NCBI GenBank assembly: GCA_017939795.1
Contig: JAGBAA010000026.1
Location: 1-32,844 of the forward strand
Direction of reading: 5' to 3'
Length of the DNA stretch: 32,844 nucleotides
DNA from: Thermoguttaceae bacterium
GTDB taxonomy: Bacteria > Planctomycetota > Planctomycetia > Pirellulales > Thermoguttaceae
Shown: one piece after another, positions 16,368 to 24,749 of the stretch
Numbering within the stretch: position 1 is the first letter of the stretch
Layout: each line of letters begins with the position of its first letter
Made by a program: the position numbers and the translations under genes
Notes under the pieces: model-generated
The model's input: only the letters and a program-made list of their open reading frames with translations
Told to the model about the DNA's origin: nothing
Databases searched by the model: none

Positions 16368-17318
16368 CTAAAACTCGACGACTTTGCCGTCACTGCGTTT
16401 TCCAAAATTCAGGAAAGCTTCCGCGTCCACGCTGTAGGAGAGCCGCTGAACAGAGCCGTCACAATGAGCGGCACCAAACGCGCCGGCGTGAACACTTCCG
16501 AAAATCGTACCAGAATTGTAGTTCAGACGGTCTTGACGCGGAAGTTCGGAGGTCTTGCGGAGCGTATCGTCGTCGGCTCCCTGAAACTGGGTCAGGTCAT
16601 CGCCTGCAGCATTGCCGGTCTCGTATCTGTCGGAGATGACGTATTTTTCTGCGATGAGAAGCGTGTTGCTCGTTCCGTCCCGGATCTCTGCGAGAGTGAT
16701 TTGTGTTTTGCTGTTGATGACGCCGTCGTTGGAAGAATTCGGCTCTGTATCGATTCCTGCTTCTACACCGGCAGGTCCCTGTACCCCCCACCCGGAGGGG
16801 AGAAGGTAGCCGTGCGAGCCGGCATTTCCCGCGTAGTCGAGTTTTCCGGCCTCAGAAGTCTCTGCCATATTTTTCAGGACTCCGCCGGTATACGGGTAAA
16901 GTTTGGGCGCACGGCGTGACGGGCAGCAAAACGTCGGAACTGGAGACAGTGCACGTGTCCTGGCTCCGTCCTGCTGCGTTGAGTCGATCGTGATGCTGCC
17001 ATTCTGTCCCAGTGCCCAAAGAGCACCCTGTTCCATGTACGGCAAAATAACATACGCCCAGCCTCCCGGCTGTTTCTTCCCAAAATGAAGATCCGGATCA
17101 CCGACCCAGAACGACGTCCAGCCGCCGGTCGGAAGAGTGCGGTTTGCGGATTCGTGATTCAGTGACGCCAAACCAAACTGCTTGAGATGATTGCTGCACT
17201 GCATTTGCCGCGCTGCCTCACGAGCCTGCTGAACTGCTGGAAGAAGGAGGCCGACCAGCATTCCAATGATCGCGATGACGACGAGCAGCTCAACGAGCGT
17301 AAAGCCGTACTTTTTCAT
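16368..17318 (-). CDS. DUF1559 protein with prepilin-type N-terminus
   Basis: A 316-residue protein of the DUF1559 (SBP_bac_10) family, greatly expanded in planctomycetes. It starts with Lys-Lys-Tyr-Gly5-Phe-Thr-Leu-Val-Glu10-Leu-Leu, the type IV prepilin signature cut by prepilin peptidase after Gly5, followed by a hydrophobic helix to about residue 28. Near the C-terminus is the family H-x9-DG motif (His-Ala-Gly-Ala-Phe-Gly-Ala-Ala-His-Cys-Asp-Gly). The role of the family is not established; it is presumed to form surface pseudopilin-like structures. It lies downstream of and co-oriented with the PEP-CTERM gene 17421-18881, 102 bp away. It converges with the serine hydrolase gene, 87 bp apart with no clear terminator. 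Confidence 0.95.
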   Translation of the reverse strand: MKKYGFTLVELLVVIAIIGMLVGLLLPAVQQAREAARQMQCSNHLKQFGLASLNHESANRTLPTGGWTSFWVGDPDLHFGKKQPGGWAYVILPYMEQGALWALGQNGSITIDSTQQDGARTRALSPVPTFCCPSRRAPKLYPYTGGVLKNMAETSEAGKLDYAGNAGSHGYLLPSGWGVQGPAGVEAGIDTEPNSSNDGVINSKTQITLAEIRDGTSNTLLIAEKYVISDRYETGNAAGDDLTQFQGADDDTLRKTSELPRQDRLNYNSGTIFGSVHAGAFGAAHCDGSVQRLSYSVDAEAFLNFGKRSDGKVVEF

Positions 17319-17361
17319 GATTTTATCTTTCTTTGCACGAGGGACGGCAGGTAAGGCAGAG

Positions 17362-17392
17362 GTGCCGGAGTCAGGAATCTCCTCTCCGGTAC
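17362..17392. other. Hairpin between PEP-CTERM and DUF1559 genes
   Basis: GTGCCGGAG (17362-17370) pairs with CTCCGGTAC (17384-17392): nine pairs with one G-T wobble and a 13-nt loop. No T-run follows in either direction, so it is more likely a processing or stability element than a terminator. Confidence 0.4.
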
Positions 17393-17420
17393 GGAAATGG
17401 AGTCACGATCGCTCCCGGAC

Positions 17421-18881
17421 TCACGCAGCCTGTACTTTGGGTGCTTTTTTGGTCCGGAAACCAGCCAGACCGAAAACTCCAAGCGAAAACAGGATCCACG
17501 CGGACGGTTCGGGAACTTCGGACGTGCGGAACCCTTGAAGCATGACGTTCGCAGCATCGTAGCCGGTAAAGTCAAACATGAAAATATCGCTGTCCATGCC
17601 GGAGAAAAGCTCGACCTGGATCGTCGAGGCATCGAGAGCTGCAGCGTCCAGGAAGAATTCCTCGTCAAGCCACGCGGCAAAATCATCCGCCGCCGCCTGG
17701 TCTTTCAGTCCCTCCGTAAAGAGTTCCATTGTGTAGGGGTTGGAACTCTCCGGAAGCTCAAGCCAGCCCTCGGAGAGGCCGGTCTGGAATTCCAGCGTCT
17801 GGTTCACCGCGTAATTATCCGAGGCGGGCAGTTTTTTCGAGGCATCGAGAGAGACGGACTTGCCATCCTCCGCGAGTTTGAAGAGTTTCGTTTCGATGTC
17901 CCACTGCTCCTTGCCGGTCAGCGTGTTGAGCGAAACGATATTCGTGTTCAGGATGCTGGAGTCCAGAACGGTCAGCGGCGTGCTCATTTGGACGCTGAGG
18001 ATCCCCTCGTAGGCCGTCGTGCCGGTCTGTTTGAAGGTTCCGAATGTCGAACCGTCCGTCCCGCCGATGTGCAGGTTGATGCTCGGTGTGTACTGTTCGC
18101 CGCCGATCGTTGCGGTGAAACCACGGTAGTGCGCCGCTGTGAAACTGCCGTCATAAATATTAATAACGCCGTTTCCGTGCGTATTTTGACGGGTGTCGTG
18201 CCCCATGAGCAGCGTGTTCGAAACGATAAAATCCCCGCCGTAGAGGTTCAGGGTGTTTTCTTTGCCGTCAACGGAATAAGTTCCGACCCAAAGATGAGTG
18301 GTTTCAATCGTACCGTCATACTGATTGAAATGATTGGAACTGGTATTGTTCTTATAGTCGTAGGAGCTGAGGTGGATGTGATTGCAGCTCATCTTTCCGG
18401 AGGAATAGTAGTCGAACTGATTGTTCGCGCCGCCGATGGTGATCTGGGACTGCGTATCCGCGGCGCCTCCGTTCAGGAAGGTCACGTTTGATTCCTGTCC
18501 CAAAACGACTGCGGTATTTCCTCGCATCCAGAATCCGTTGAATCGCGGATTGCACACGGAGGTCAGGTCTCCGTTAAACTCAAGCGTTACGTTGGAAATA
18601 TCGAATCCATAGATGGTCGTTGAGAATCCTTCCGGAATGACGTACTTCCCGCGCGTCGCGGTTGTCAGAAGCCCGTTGTCCTTCTGGAAAAACTGCGTCG
18701 GCATGTCGGACGGCCAGTTCTGTGCGTCGGTGTAGAGATCACTGCTTCCGTTTCCCGTCCATGTGAAGACCGGCGACGTTACGTCTGCTGCGAAGATTGG
18801 AAAAAACGCGCAAAGATCCATCATGGCTGCCAGTCCAAATGTGCAGAATGTACCTGCAATTTGTGAAATTCGTGAACGCAT
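17421..18881 (-). CDS. PEP-CTERM surface protein
   Basis: A 486-residue exported protein from the preferred start at 18881, because GGAG lies 6 bases before that ATG, whereas the ATG at 18893 has no ribosome-binding site (it would add Met-Glu-Gln-Thr). Signal peptide to about residue 31 (Phe-Pro-Ile-Phe-Ala-Ala). The mature part starts Phe-Thr-Trp-Thr-Gly-Asn-Gly, close to the Ile-Thr-Trp-Asn-Gly start of 726-3074, and continues as an Asn/Gly/Thr-rich beta structure with fewer regular repeats. It ends Val-Pro-Glu-Pro-Ser-Ala-Trp, a hydrophobic helix and Arg-Thr-Lys-Lys, a PEP-CTERM sorting tail nearly identical to the other copy. Expected to be handled by an exosortase encoded elsewhere. Promoter at 18973-19001. 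Confidence 0.9.
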   Translation of the reverse strand: MRSRISQIAGTFCTFGLAAMMDLCAFFPIFAADVTSPVFTWTGNGSSDLYTDAQNWPSDMPTQFFQKDNGLLTTATRGKYVIPEGFSTTIYGFDISNVTLEFNGDLTSVCNPRFNGFWMRGNTAVVLGQESNVTFLNGGAADTQSQITIGGANNQFDYYSSGKMSCNHIHLSSYDYKNNTSSNHFNQYDGTIETTHLWVGTYSVDGKENTLNLYGGDFIVSNTLLMGHDTRQNTHGNGVINIYDGSFTAAHYRGFTATIGGEQYTPSINLHIGGTDGSTFGTFKQTGTTAYEGILSVQMSTPLTVLDSSILNTNIVSLNTLTGKEQWDIETKLFKLAEDGKSVSLDASKKLPASDNYAVNQTLEFQTGLSEGWLELPESSNPYTMELFTEGLKDQAAADDFAAWLDEEFFLDAAALDASTIQVELFSGMDSDIFMFDFTGYDAANVMLQGFRTSEVPEPSAWILFSLGVFGLAGFRTKKAPKVQAA

Positions 18882-18972
18882 GGTTTGCTCCATATTAAAA
18901 GTTGGGACGGTTTGATTTCTGGCAACCTCTAAAAACCTTTTTTATAAAAAAGTTACCACAACCACGAATGAT

Positions 18973-19001
18973 ATTATAATATAGAAAAAATACATTGTCA
19001 A
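18973..19001 (-). promoter_or_regulatory. Consensus sigma-70 promoter of PEP-CTERM gene 17421-18881
   Basis: On the minus strand a perfect TTGACA (19001-18996), a 17-bp A+T-rich spacer and a perfect TATAAT (18978-18973). The predicted leader to the ATG at 18881 is about 85 nt. Confidence 0.85.
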
Positions 19002-19005
19002 GGAG

Positions 19006-19021
19006 TTTTTTTTGGGGGGGG
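19006..19021. other. T8-G8 homopolymer tract just upstream of the promoter
   Basis: Eight Ts (19006-19013) are followed by eight Gs (19014-19021) and further T and A runs to about 19047. The G8 tract begins 13 bases upstream of the -35 box of the PEP-CTERM gene. Homopolymer G/C tracts of this length are slippage-prone and in other bacteria tune promoter output. The rest of 19048-19279 shows no gene or clear site. Confidence 0.6.
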
Positions 19022-19279
19022 TAGTTTTTTTGTTTTTTTCCAAAAAAAGTCCGATTTTTTGGTTTGAAGGGGTTAGAGTGCTTGTTTTTGCCAAAACCGG
19101 TCATCATGGAGAATATTTTGGTGTTTTTTGTGAAAAATGAGGTGTAAAATGTCGCAAATGCGGTTTTTAAATCACCTTAAAATGTAGGATGAATTTGATT
19201 TTATGGGGCAGTTTCCAGCAAAAACAGTCTCGTGAGCGGCTGTATCGATCAGAATGGAGCCGCCATGCCTGACCCTGAT

Positions 19280-19473
19280 CCTTATTAAAGGAAACGGCCG
19301 AAACTTTTAATAAGAAAATCCTTATTAAAGGAAACGGCCAAAACTTTTAATAAGAAAATCCTTATTAAAGGAAACGGCCAAAACTTTTAATAAGAAAATC
19401 CTTATTAAAGGAAACGGCTGAAACTTTTAATAAGGAAGTCCTTATTAAAGGAAACGGCCAAAACTTTTAATAG
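19280..19473. repeat. Five-copy 40-bp hairpin repeat array
   Basis: Five units of 40 bp start at 19280, 19320, 19360, 19400 and 19440; the last is cut short at about 19473. Units differ at only a few positions. Each unit contains CTTATTAAA and TTTAATAAG as inverted arms, so each can form a hairpin with a GGAAACGGCC-type loop. There are no spacers, which rules out a CRISPR array. In the minus-strand sense the array begins at the TAA stop of the Fic gene (19469-19467), and a decayed single copy sits at the equivalent place by the Fic remnant at 9833. Confidence 0.95.
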
Positions 19474-20639
19474 GCCGGATCCTGAAACAGATGAATGTAT
19501 TCCGTCATCTGGTAGACCCGGTTTCTGGAGGCTCCCGTGACCTCATTCAGGATCCCATCCCGCGTCAGTTCGTTCAGGATCGCGTTGACCGTCGGTGGCG
19601 ACAGTTCGAGTTTTTGTGCCAGATCAGCAGCTGCCAAGGTTGGTTCCGAGAAATATGCCTGGATCACTCTGTCAATATTCCCGGTATTTCTTTTTTCGAG
19701 AGATTTGACGTATCGATTCATTTGCTCCACATAATCCATGACTTTCTGAAATTTTCCAACCGCGGAGTCGGCGGTCGTTTTGACTGCTTTCAGGAAAAAC
19801 TGATACCATGAAAGCAGGTCGTTTTTTTCACGGGTCATCTGGAGTGCGGAATAATACTCCGCCCGCCGATTTTCCAGATAACTTGAAATATAGAAACAGG
19901 GTTTTCTCAAAATTTTCTCATTCAGCAAAACCAATGGAATCATGAGTCGCCCGATCCTTCCATTTCCGTCAAGAAACGGATGGATCGTTTCAAACTGGTA
20001 ATGCAGAACGGCGGCTTTCAGGAGCGGCGAAACAAGCTCATATTCAGAGTTGATGAACTGATCGAAATCACTCATCAGCTCTCCAACTGCCTGTTCGGAC
20101 GGCGGCACGTAGCTTGCGGTATTGATACTTCCGCCGCCAAGCCAGTTTTGGCTTCTTCGAAACTCTCCAGGGGTTTTGTTCTCTCCGCGTACGCTGTCCA
20201 TTAATATTTTATGGCAGTTTCTTAAAAACCGATTACATAACGGGAGACCGTTCGGTTTTTGAAGTTCCTCGATCCCGTAAGTGATTGCCCGAACGTAATT
20301 GCTGACTTCCTGATGGTCGTTTCGTTTTTCGGGGGCGACTTCCTCGATCGGAAGGAGGTCTTCCTCAAGAGTCGTTCGAGTTCCTTCGATCCTGCTGGAA
20401 GTATTCGCTTCTGCTTTTATGTGCATTTTAATGTAGACATCGACGTCCGGGATCCGCATAGCCAGAGAATTTAGACTTCCAAGTGCGTACATCGCGTCAC
20501 TTTCAAGCCGATTAACGCGGGGATCCGTCGAATACCATTCCTGATCGATCAGGGAAGGCAGAAAAGACCGATACTCTGTGCGTTCACCTTTATGTTGAGT
20601 TTCCCAGCGGCCGGAGCGGAAATCTTTCAAATCTGGCAT
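19467..20639 (-). CDS. Fic family protein (putative AMPylase) with winged helix
   Basis: A 390-residue protein. The Fic core motif is His220-Pro-Phe-Leu-Asp-Gly-Asn-Gly-Arg-Ile-Gly-Arg231, complete for AMP transfer. The N-terminal Fic_N part carries an inhibitory-helix motif Ser81-Ser-Arg-Ile-Glu85-Gly86 ([S/T]xxxE[G/N]), so this is a class II self-inhibited Fic protein. A winged-helix domain follows at about 325-385, with Leu-Ser-Pro-Pro-Thr-Val-Asn-Ala-Ile-Leu. Such proteins AMPylate targets and many autoregulate; the target is unknown. No separate antitoxin is needed. AAGAGG is positioned before the ATG, and a promoter lies at 20743-20771. The stop overlaps the 40-bp repeat array. Confidence 0.95.
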   Translation of the reverse strand: MPDLKDFRSGRWETQHKGERTEYRSFLPSLIDQEWYSTDPRVNRLESDAMYALGSLNSLAMRIPDVDVYIKMHIKAEANTSSRIEGTRTTLEEDLLPIEEVAPEKRNDHQEVSNYVRAITYGIEELQKPNGLPLCNRFLRNCHKILMDSVRGENKTPGEFRRSQNWLGGGSINTASYVPPSEQAVGELMSDFDQFINSEYELVSPLLKAAVLHYQFETIHPFLDGNGRIGRLMIPLVLLNEKILRKPCFYISSYLENRRAEYYSALQMTREKNDLLSWYQFFLKAVKTTADSAVGKFQKVMDYVEQMNRYVKSLEKRNTGNIDRVIQAYFSEPTLAAADLAQKLELSPPTVNAILNELTRDGILNEVTGASRNRVYQMTEYIHLFQDPAY

Positions 20640-20742
20640 TTTACCCTCTTGTGTATTTTATTGGGGGGTTTTTATTCGTATTTTCGTTGAGCGTTTAACT
20701 GACTCTCTTCAAATTTTTTGTTCTTGAAAAGTGATCTTCTCC

Positions 20743-20771
20743 ATTATACCACGATCCGACTTTTTCTTCAA
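20743..20771 (-). promoter_or_regulatory. Sigma-70-type promoter of the Fic gene
   Basis: TTGAAG (20771-20766), a 17-bp spacer and a perfect TATAAT (20748-20743) on the minus strand, about 100 bases before the ATG at 20639. Confidence 0.65.
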
Positions 20772-20880
20772 GACCCTGCCGGAAAAAATCTCAGGCTTCA
20801 TTTGGAGAAAAAACGCTCATGCAGGGCAAAAAACTCTCCTATCTTGCGTAAGGGGTACTGTTTTTCTTTTTAAAATGTGG

Positions 20881-20886
20881 TATAAT
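20881..20886 (+). promoter_or_regulatory. Probable -10 box of alaS
   Basis: TATAAT lies 59 bases before the alaS ATG. The -35 region at the right distance (CTGTTT at 20858-20863) is a poor match, so only the -10 is supported. Confidence 0.4.
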
Positions 20887-20944
20887 ATGAAAAATTTTAT
20901 TTTGTTCTTCCGGCTTCCAGAGAAAGAATTTCAGGAAACGAATC

Positions 20945-23683
20945 ATGAAAACCAACGAACTTCGTGAAATGTACCTTTCGTTTTTCGAATCGAAAGGCTG
21001 TGTCCGCCGTCCGAGCGACGTCCTTGTGCCGAAATGGGATCCGTCCGTCCTCTTCACCCCCGCTGGGATGAACCAGTTCAAGGATCACTTCCTCGGACGC
21101 TGCAAACTCGATTTCACCCGCGCCACCACGTGCCAGAAGTGCCTGCGCACCGGCGACATCGACAATGTAGGACGCACGGCATACCATCACACGTTCTTTG
21201 AAATGCTCGGAAACTTCAGCTTCGGCGACTATTTCAAGCGCGAAGCCATCTCCTGGGCGTGGGAATTCCTCACCAGTCCCAATTATCTCAACCTGAAAAA
21301 GGACACCCTGAGCGTCACCGTCTACAAAACGGACCAGGAAGCCTACGACATCTGGCATGATGAGATCGGGCTGGACCCGAATCAGATCGAACGCAAGGAA
21401 GAAGACGAAAACTTCTGGCCGGCAAGCGCACCGAGCGAAGGTCCCGACGGCGTCTGCGGTCCGTGCAGCGAGATCTACTACCACACGCCGCTGGGAGAAG
21501 TGGAGATCTGGAACCTCGTTTTCACGCAGTTTGAGCGCAAGGGCGCACCGACCGGCACAGACGAAAACGGCCTGTTCAACAACCTGTTCCCGCTGCCGAG
21601 CAAGAACATCGACACCGGCATGGGGCTGGAACGCTGCGCCAGCGCACTTCAGGGAGCCACGACGAACTACCACATCGACATTCTGCGTCCGATCGTGGAA
21701 GCCGCCGGTGAGGTCTGCGGCGTGAAGTATGTTCCGACTGACGACAACGGACGCCGTCTGCGCCGCATCTGCGACCACGTGCGCGCCTGCACGTTCGCCA
21801 TTCACGAAAACGTCTATCCGGGCGCGAACAAGGAAGAGTATGTCGTGAAGCGTCTCCTCCGCCGCGGTGTTCTCGACGGACGCCGTATGGGACTCTCCGA
21901 ACCGTTCCTCTGGAAAGTCGTTCCCGCCGTCATCGAGCAGATGAAAGCCGCGTATCCGGAACTCGTCGAAACGCAGGAGCAGGTCCAGGACGTCATCCGC
22001 CGCGAAGAAGCGAACTTCCTCACCACGGTCGACAACGGGCTTGGAAAGATCGAGCGTCTCTTCAATCAGATGAAGTCCGAAAACCGTGCCGAGATCACCG
22101 GTGCTGAAGCCGCCGAAATGTACACGACGTACGGTTTCCCGCCGGAACTGTTCGAAACGATCGCCGCCGAACGCAACTTCTCCTTTGACTGGGACGGCTA
22201 CAAGGAAGCGATGCGCAAGCACGGTGAAGAATCCGGAGCGGGCCGCCGTGTCGAACTCTTCAAATCCGGACCGATCGAAGCGCTCAAGTCCGAGATCCAC
22301 AATTCGAAATTCGTCGGATACGAGACTCTCGACGTTGACAAAACGGTCGTTCTGGGCATCATCTCGAACAATGTGGCGGTCTCGACGCTGACGCACGGTT
22401 CCGATGCCGCGAGCGAGAAGGACGTCATGCTCGTTCTGGCGCACACCCCGTTCTACGGCGAAATGGGCGGTCAGATCGGCGATACGGGAACGATCTCCTC
22501 CAACGGCGACATGATCTCCGTCAACCTCGGCGACACGCCGCTGATGGCACTCACGCCGGAAGAACGCAAGCTCCTGATCTCCGTCCTTCCGTCCGAAGCG
22601 ACCGGTGCCGAGCCGTTTGAGTTTGAGGTCACGGACACGCAGAACAATAACGGGCTGCTCATCCACATCGGGCGTCTGAAGTCCGGTTCCATCCGCGTCG
22701 GTCAGATCGTCTCGGCCAACGTGGATGCGAAACGCCGTCATTCGATCGAACGCGCCCACTCCGCGACGCACCTTCTCCAGGCGATCCTCCAGAAACACCT
22801 CGGTTCCCACGCTCAGCAGCGCGGTTCGAAGGTGACGGAAGACACGCTCCGTTTCGACTTCTCCCACCCGCAGGCCGTCCCGTCCGACATCCTGCTGAAA
22901 GTCGGCAAGGAAGTCAACCAGTGCATTCTGGAAGCTGCGGAAGTCTCCGGCAAGATCATGCCGCTGGAAGAAGCGCGTCAGACCGGTGCGATGATGCTCT
23001 TCGGCGAAAAGTACCCGGATAATGTCCGCGTCGTCTCGATGGGGCCGTCGAAGGAACTCTGCGGCGGTACGCACGTCTCGAACATCGCGAAGATCGGCGC
23101 GTTCAAGATCCTTTCGGAAGAAAGCGTTTCGACCGGGACCCGCCGCATTACGGCCATCACGGGGATGAAGGTCCTCGAGTATATGTCCGCGCGTGAGCAG
23201 GTCCTGACGCAGCTGGCGCAGGAAATGCGTTCGTCGGTCGATGAACTCCCGGCTCGCGTGGACGCGCTGTACAAAGAGGTCAAAAAACTCAAGAAAGAAC
23301 TCGCTGACGCCAAGAAAGAAGGCGGTCCGGGTCTGGAAGAGCTGATGAAGAAAGTCGAAGAACGCGACGGATTCAATCTTCTGGTCGCGGAGATCCCCGG
23401 CGGTCCGGAAGCGATGCGCGAAATGTCCGATCAGCTTCTGCGTCATGTTCCGCGTCTCGCCGTCATGCTCGGCAGCCAGATGGACGGCGGAAAAGCCTCC
23501 CTTGCGGCCACGGTGAGCCGCGATCTGCTGGCGGAAGGTTTCGACGCGGCGAAATGGATCCGTTCGGTCTCCAAGCTCATCCAGGGCGGAGGCGGCGGAC
23601 GTCCCGATTTCGCACAGGCCGGCGGAAAAGACGGATCGAAACTCGCGGAAGCACTTGAAATGGCGAAGACCACGGTCAAATAG
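20945..23683 (+). CDS. alaS: Alanyl-tRNA synthetase
   Basis: Charges tRNA-Ala with alanine in the cytoplasm. At 912 residues it is slightly longer than the common 875-880. The class II catalytic N-terminus is clear (Leu-Phe-Thr-Pro-Ala-Gly-Met-Asn-Gln-Phe; Thr-Gly-Asp-Ile-Asp-Asn-Val-Gly). The editing domain has the zinc site His-Ser-Ala-Thr-His near residue 606 and Cys-Gly-Gly-Thr-His near 705. A coiled coil (Lys/Glu-rich, about 770-800) and the Gly-rich C-Ala segment (Gly-Gly-Gly-Gly-Gly-Arg-Pro-Asp-Phe-Ala-Gln-Ala-Gly-Gly) complete the family layout. AGGA lies 9 bases before the ATG. An intrinsic terminator follows at 23717-23754. Confidence 0.98.
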   Translation: MKTNELREMYLSFFESKGCVRRPSDVLVPKWDPSVLFTPAGMNQFKDHFLGRCKLDFTRATTCQKCLRTGDIDNVGRTAYHHTFFEMLGNFSFGDYFKREAISWAWEFLTSPNYLNLKKDTLSVTVYKTDQEAYDIWHDEIGLDPNQIERKEEDENFWPASAPSEGPDGVCGPCSEIYYHTPLGEVEIWNLVFTQFERKGAPTGTDENGLFNNLFPLPSKNIDTGMGLERCASALQGATTNYHIDILRPIVEAAGEVCGVKYVPTDDNGRRLRRICDHVRACTFAIHENVYPGANKEEYVVKRLLRRGVLDGRRMGLSEPFLWKVVPAVIEQMKAAYPELVETQEQVQDVIRREEANFLTTVDNGLGKIERLFNQMKSENRAEITGAEAAEMYTTYGFPPELFETIAAERNFSFDWDGYKEAMRKHGEESGAGRRVELFKSGPIEALKSEIHNSKFVGYETLDVDKTVVLGIISNNVAVSTLTHGSDAASEKDVMLVLAHTPFYGEMGGQIGDTGTISSNGDMISVNLGDTPLMALTPEERKLLISVLPSEATGAEPFEFEVTDTQNNNGLLIHIGRLKSGSIRVGQIVSANVDAKRRHSIERAHSATHLLQAILQKHLGSHAQQRGSKVTEDTLRFDFSHPQAVPSDILLKVGKEVNQCILEAAEVSGKIMPLEEARQTGAMMLFGEKYPDNVRVVSMGPSKELCGGTHVSNIAKIGAFKILSEESVSTGTRRITAITGMKVLEYMSAREQVLTQLAQEMRSSVDELPARVDALYKEVKKLKKELADAKKEGGPGLEELMKKVEERDGFNLLVAEIPGGPEAMREMSDQLLRHVPRLAVMLGSQMDGGKASLAATVSRDLLAEGFDAAKWIRSVSKLIQGGGGGRPDFAQAGGKDGSKLAEALEMAKTTVK

Positions 23684-23716
23684 TATTTCGTTCCATTTCT
23701 GACGTTCTGGATCCAG

Positions 23717-23754
23717 CTCGAGGGTCACGCCACGCGCGGCCCTCGAGTTTTTTT
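23717..23754 (+). terminator. Intrinsic terminator of alaS
   Basis: CTCGAGGG (23717-23724) pairs perfectly with CCCTCGAG (23740-23747), with a GC-rich 15-nt loop, followed by seven Ts (23748-23754). It is 33 bases after the alaS stop. Confidence 0.93.
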
Positions 23755-23781
23755 ATCGCTAAAAAATGAATGCTGAGCGCA

Positions 23782-24654
23782 TCAGTCTGTTTTCGTGTTT
23801 TCGGCTGTCGGTTCGAGGCAGAATGAAGTTCCGGGATGAATGTTTTGCGTTTCGGCAAGATTTCCGTTCACCAGCGCGAGTTCCAGAAATCCCTGCGAGC
23901 CGAACAGGACGACGGGCGTTCCGGGAGGAAGATCTGCGTACGTGCGGACCGGGAGGAATCGTGTTTCGCCGAGCGTCACGCTCCCGTTCCGGAGCAGTTC
24001 CTTATTGGAGACTCCGGACGGAATATCCTGCGGCGTGATGTTCGTCACGAGATTTCCGAAAGAATCGGCAAAGAGGACCTCACCGAAGACTTTTACCCTG
24101 TCCGTTTCTGCGTCCCGCATGGTCCGGGGGCGGGGGAGGTCAAGGCGAAGGAGCGTTTCCGGAGTCTTTCGGCTTCCCAGAGCTTCCGGAAGACCTCCGT
24201 TTGCGAGGAATGCTGCCGACGGAGCCAGAATATCCCGTCCGTGAAATGTTGAGGAGACCGATCCGCGCGACTCTCGGAAGCAGACCGGATCTTCAAGCAG
24301 AAACACCTCCGCGACGGCATTCTGTTCGAGAAAAAACGAGAGGATCCCATTGTTCGGGCAGAGGATGCGCTGGCGTTTCCAGCTTTCATTCAAAACGGCA
24401 CAGATCAGCTCGCGCTGAGAGCCGACCCCGGGATCGACGACCGCGATGTGGATGGTCTCTTCCGGGAAAAAAGGGACCGTCTGCGATAGAATGAACGCAC
24501 CGTGCAGGATATTCTGGGGCAGGACGGCATCCGTTACGCGGACGATCCTCGCCTCCGGAGCACGGGAACAGAGGACGCCTTCCATCTGCGCAGTGTAGAA
24601 ATTCCCGGTTTGAAAGTCCGTCAGAATGGCCACGGTCGGCCGCATTTTGCGCAT
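23782..24654 (-). CDS. S-adenosyl-L-methionine hydrolase (SAM hydroxide adenosyltransferase, DUF62)
   Basis: A 290-residue cytoplasmic enzyme that cleaves SAM with water to adenosine and methionine; the same fold includes fluorinase and chlorinase. The catalytic triad of the hydrolase class is present: Asp74 (Val-Asp-Pro-Gly-Val-Gly), Arg81 and His138 (Phe-His-Gly-Arg-Asp). The C-terminal domain has Asp197-Ser-Phe-Gly-Asn-Leu-Val-Thr-Asn. The N-terminal Thr-Asp-Phe-Gly of the family is Thr-Asp-Phe-Gln15 here, an uncommon substitution. AAGGAG stands 7 bases before the ATG at 24654. It converges with alaS and lies 95 bp after clpX, separated by a terminator. Nothing nearby suggests halogenation. 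Confidence 0.92.
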   Translation of the reverse strand: MRKMRPTVAILTDFQTGNFYTAQMEGVLCSRAPEARIVRVTDAVLPQNILHGAFILSQTVPFFPEETIHIAVVDPGVGSQRELICAVLNESWKRQRILCPNNGILSFFLEQNAVAEVFLLEDPVCFRESRGSVSSTFHGRDILAPSAAFLANGGLPEALGSRKTPETLLRLDLPRPRTMRDAETDRVKVFGEVLFADSFGNLVTNITPQDIPSGVSNKELLRNGSVTLGETRFLPVRTYADLPPGTPVVLFGSQGFLELALVNGNLAETQNIHPGTSFCLEPTAENTKTD

Positions 24655-24705
24655 TCGCCTTCTCCTTAAAAAAGTTTATCCGGTACGTACTTGCCGGAAG
24701 AGCTT

Positions 24706-24741
24706 AAAAAAAGCCCCGTTTTCATTTTCAGAAGCCGGGGC
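24706..24741 (-). terminator. Intrinsic terminator of clpX
   Basis: In the minus-strand sense GCCCCG (24741-24736) pairs with CGGGGC (24718-24713), followed by seven Ts (24712-24706). It is 8 bases after the clpX stop. Confidence 0.88.
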
Positions 24742-24749
24742 ACAGGATC

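Larger units (their letters stand above)
20640..20944. other. Divergent intergenic region, Fic and alaS (305 bp)
   Basis: A+T-rich region with the Fic promoter on the minus strand and a -10-like TATAAT on the plus strand for alaS. No gene, T-box anti-terminator or tRNA-like fold was recognised by eye. Confidence 0.6.

Noticed and set aside
19280-19473. CRISPR array
   Set aside because: The 40-bp units are contiguous with no unique spacers, and no cas genes are present.
11804-20867. Shared 15-mer (GGGTACTGTTTTTCT) at 11804-11818 and 20853-20867
   Set aside because: A match of this length is within chance for a 33-kb window, and the flanks do not align.
20897-23728. A 943-codon open frame antisense to alaS, and a 687-codon frame antisense to 5446-7428
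   Set aside because: Both mirror highly codon-biased real genes, are rich in Arg, Phe, Asp and Val as expected for antisense frames, and show no domain or good ribosome-binding site.
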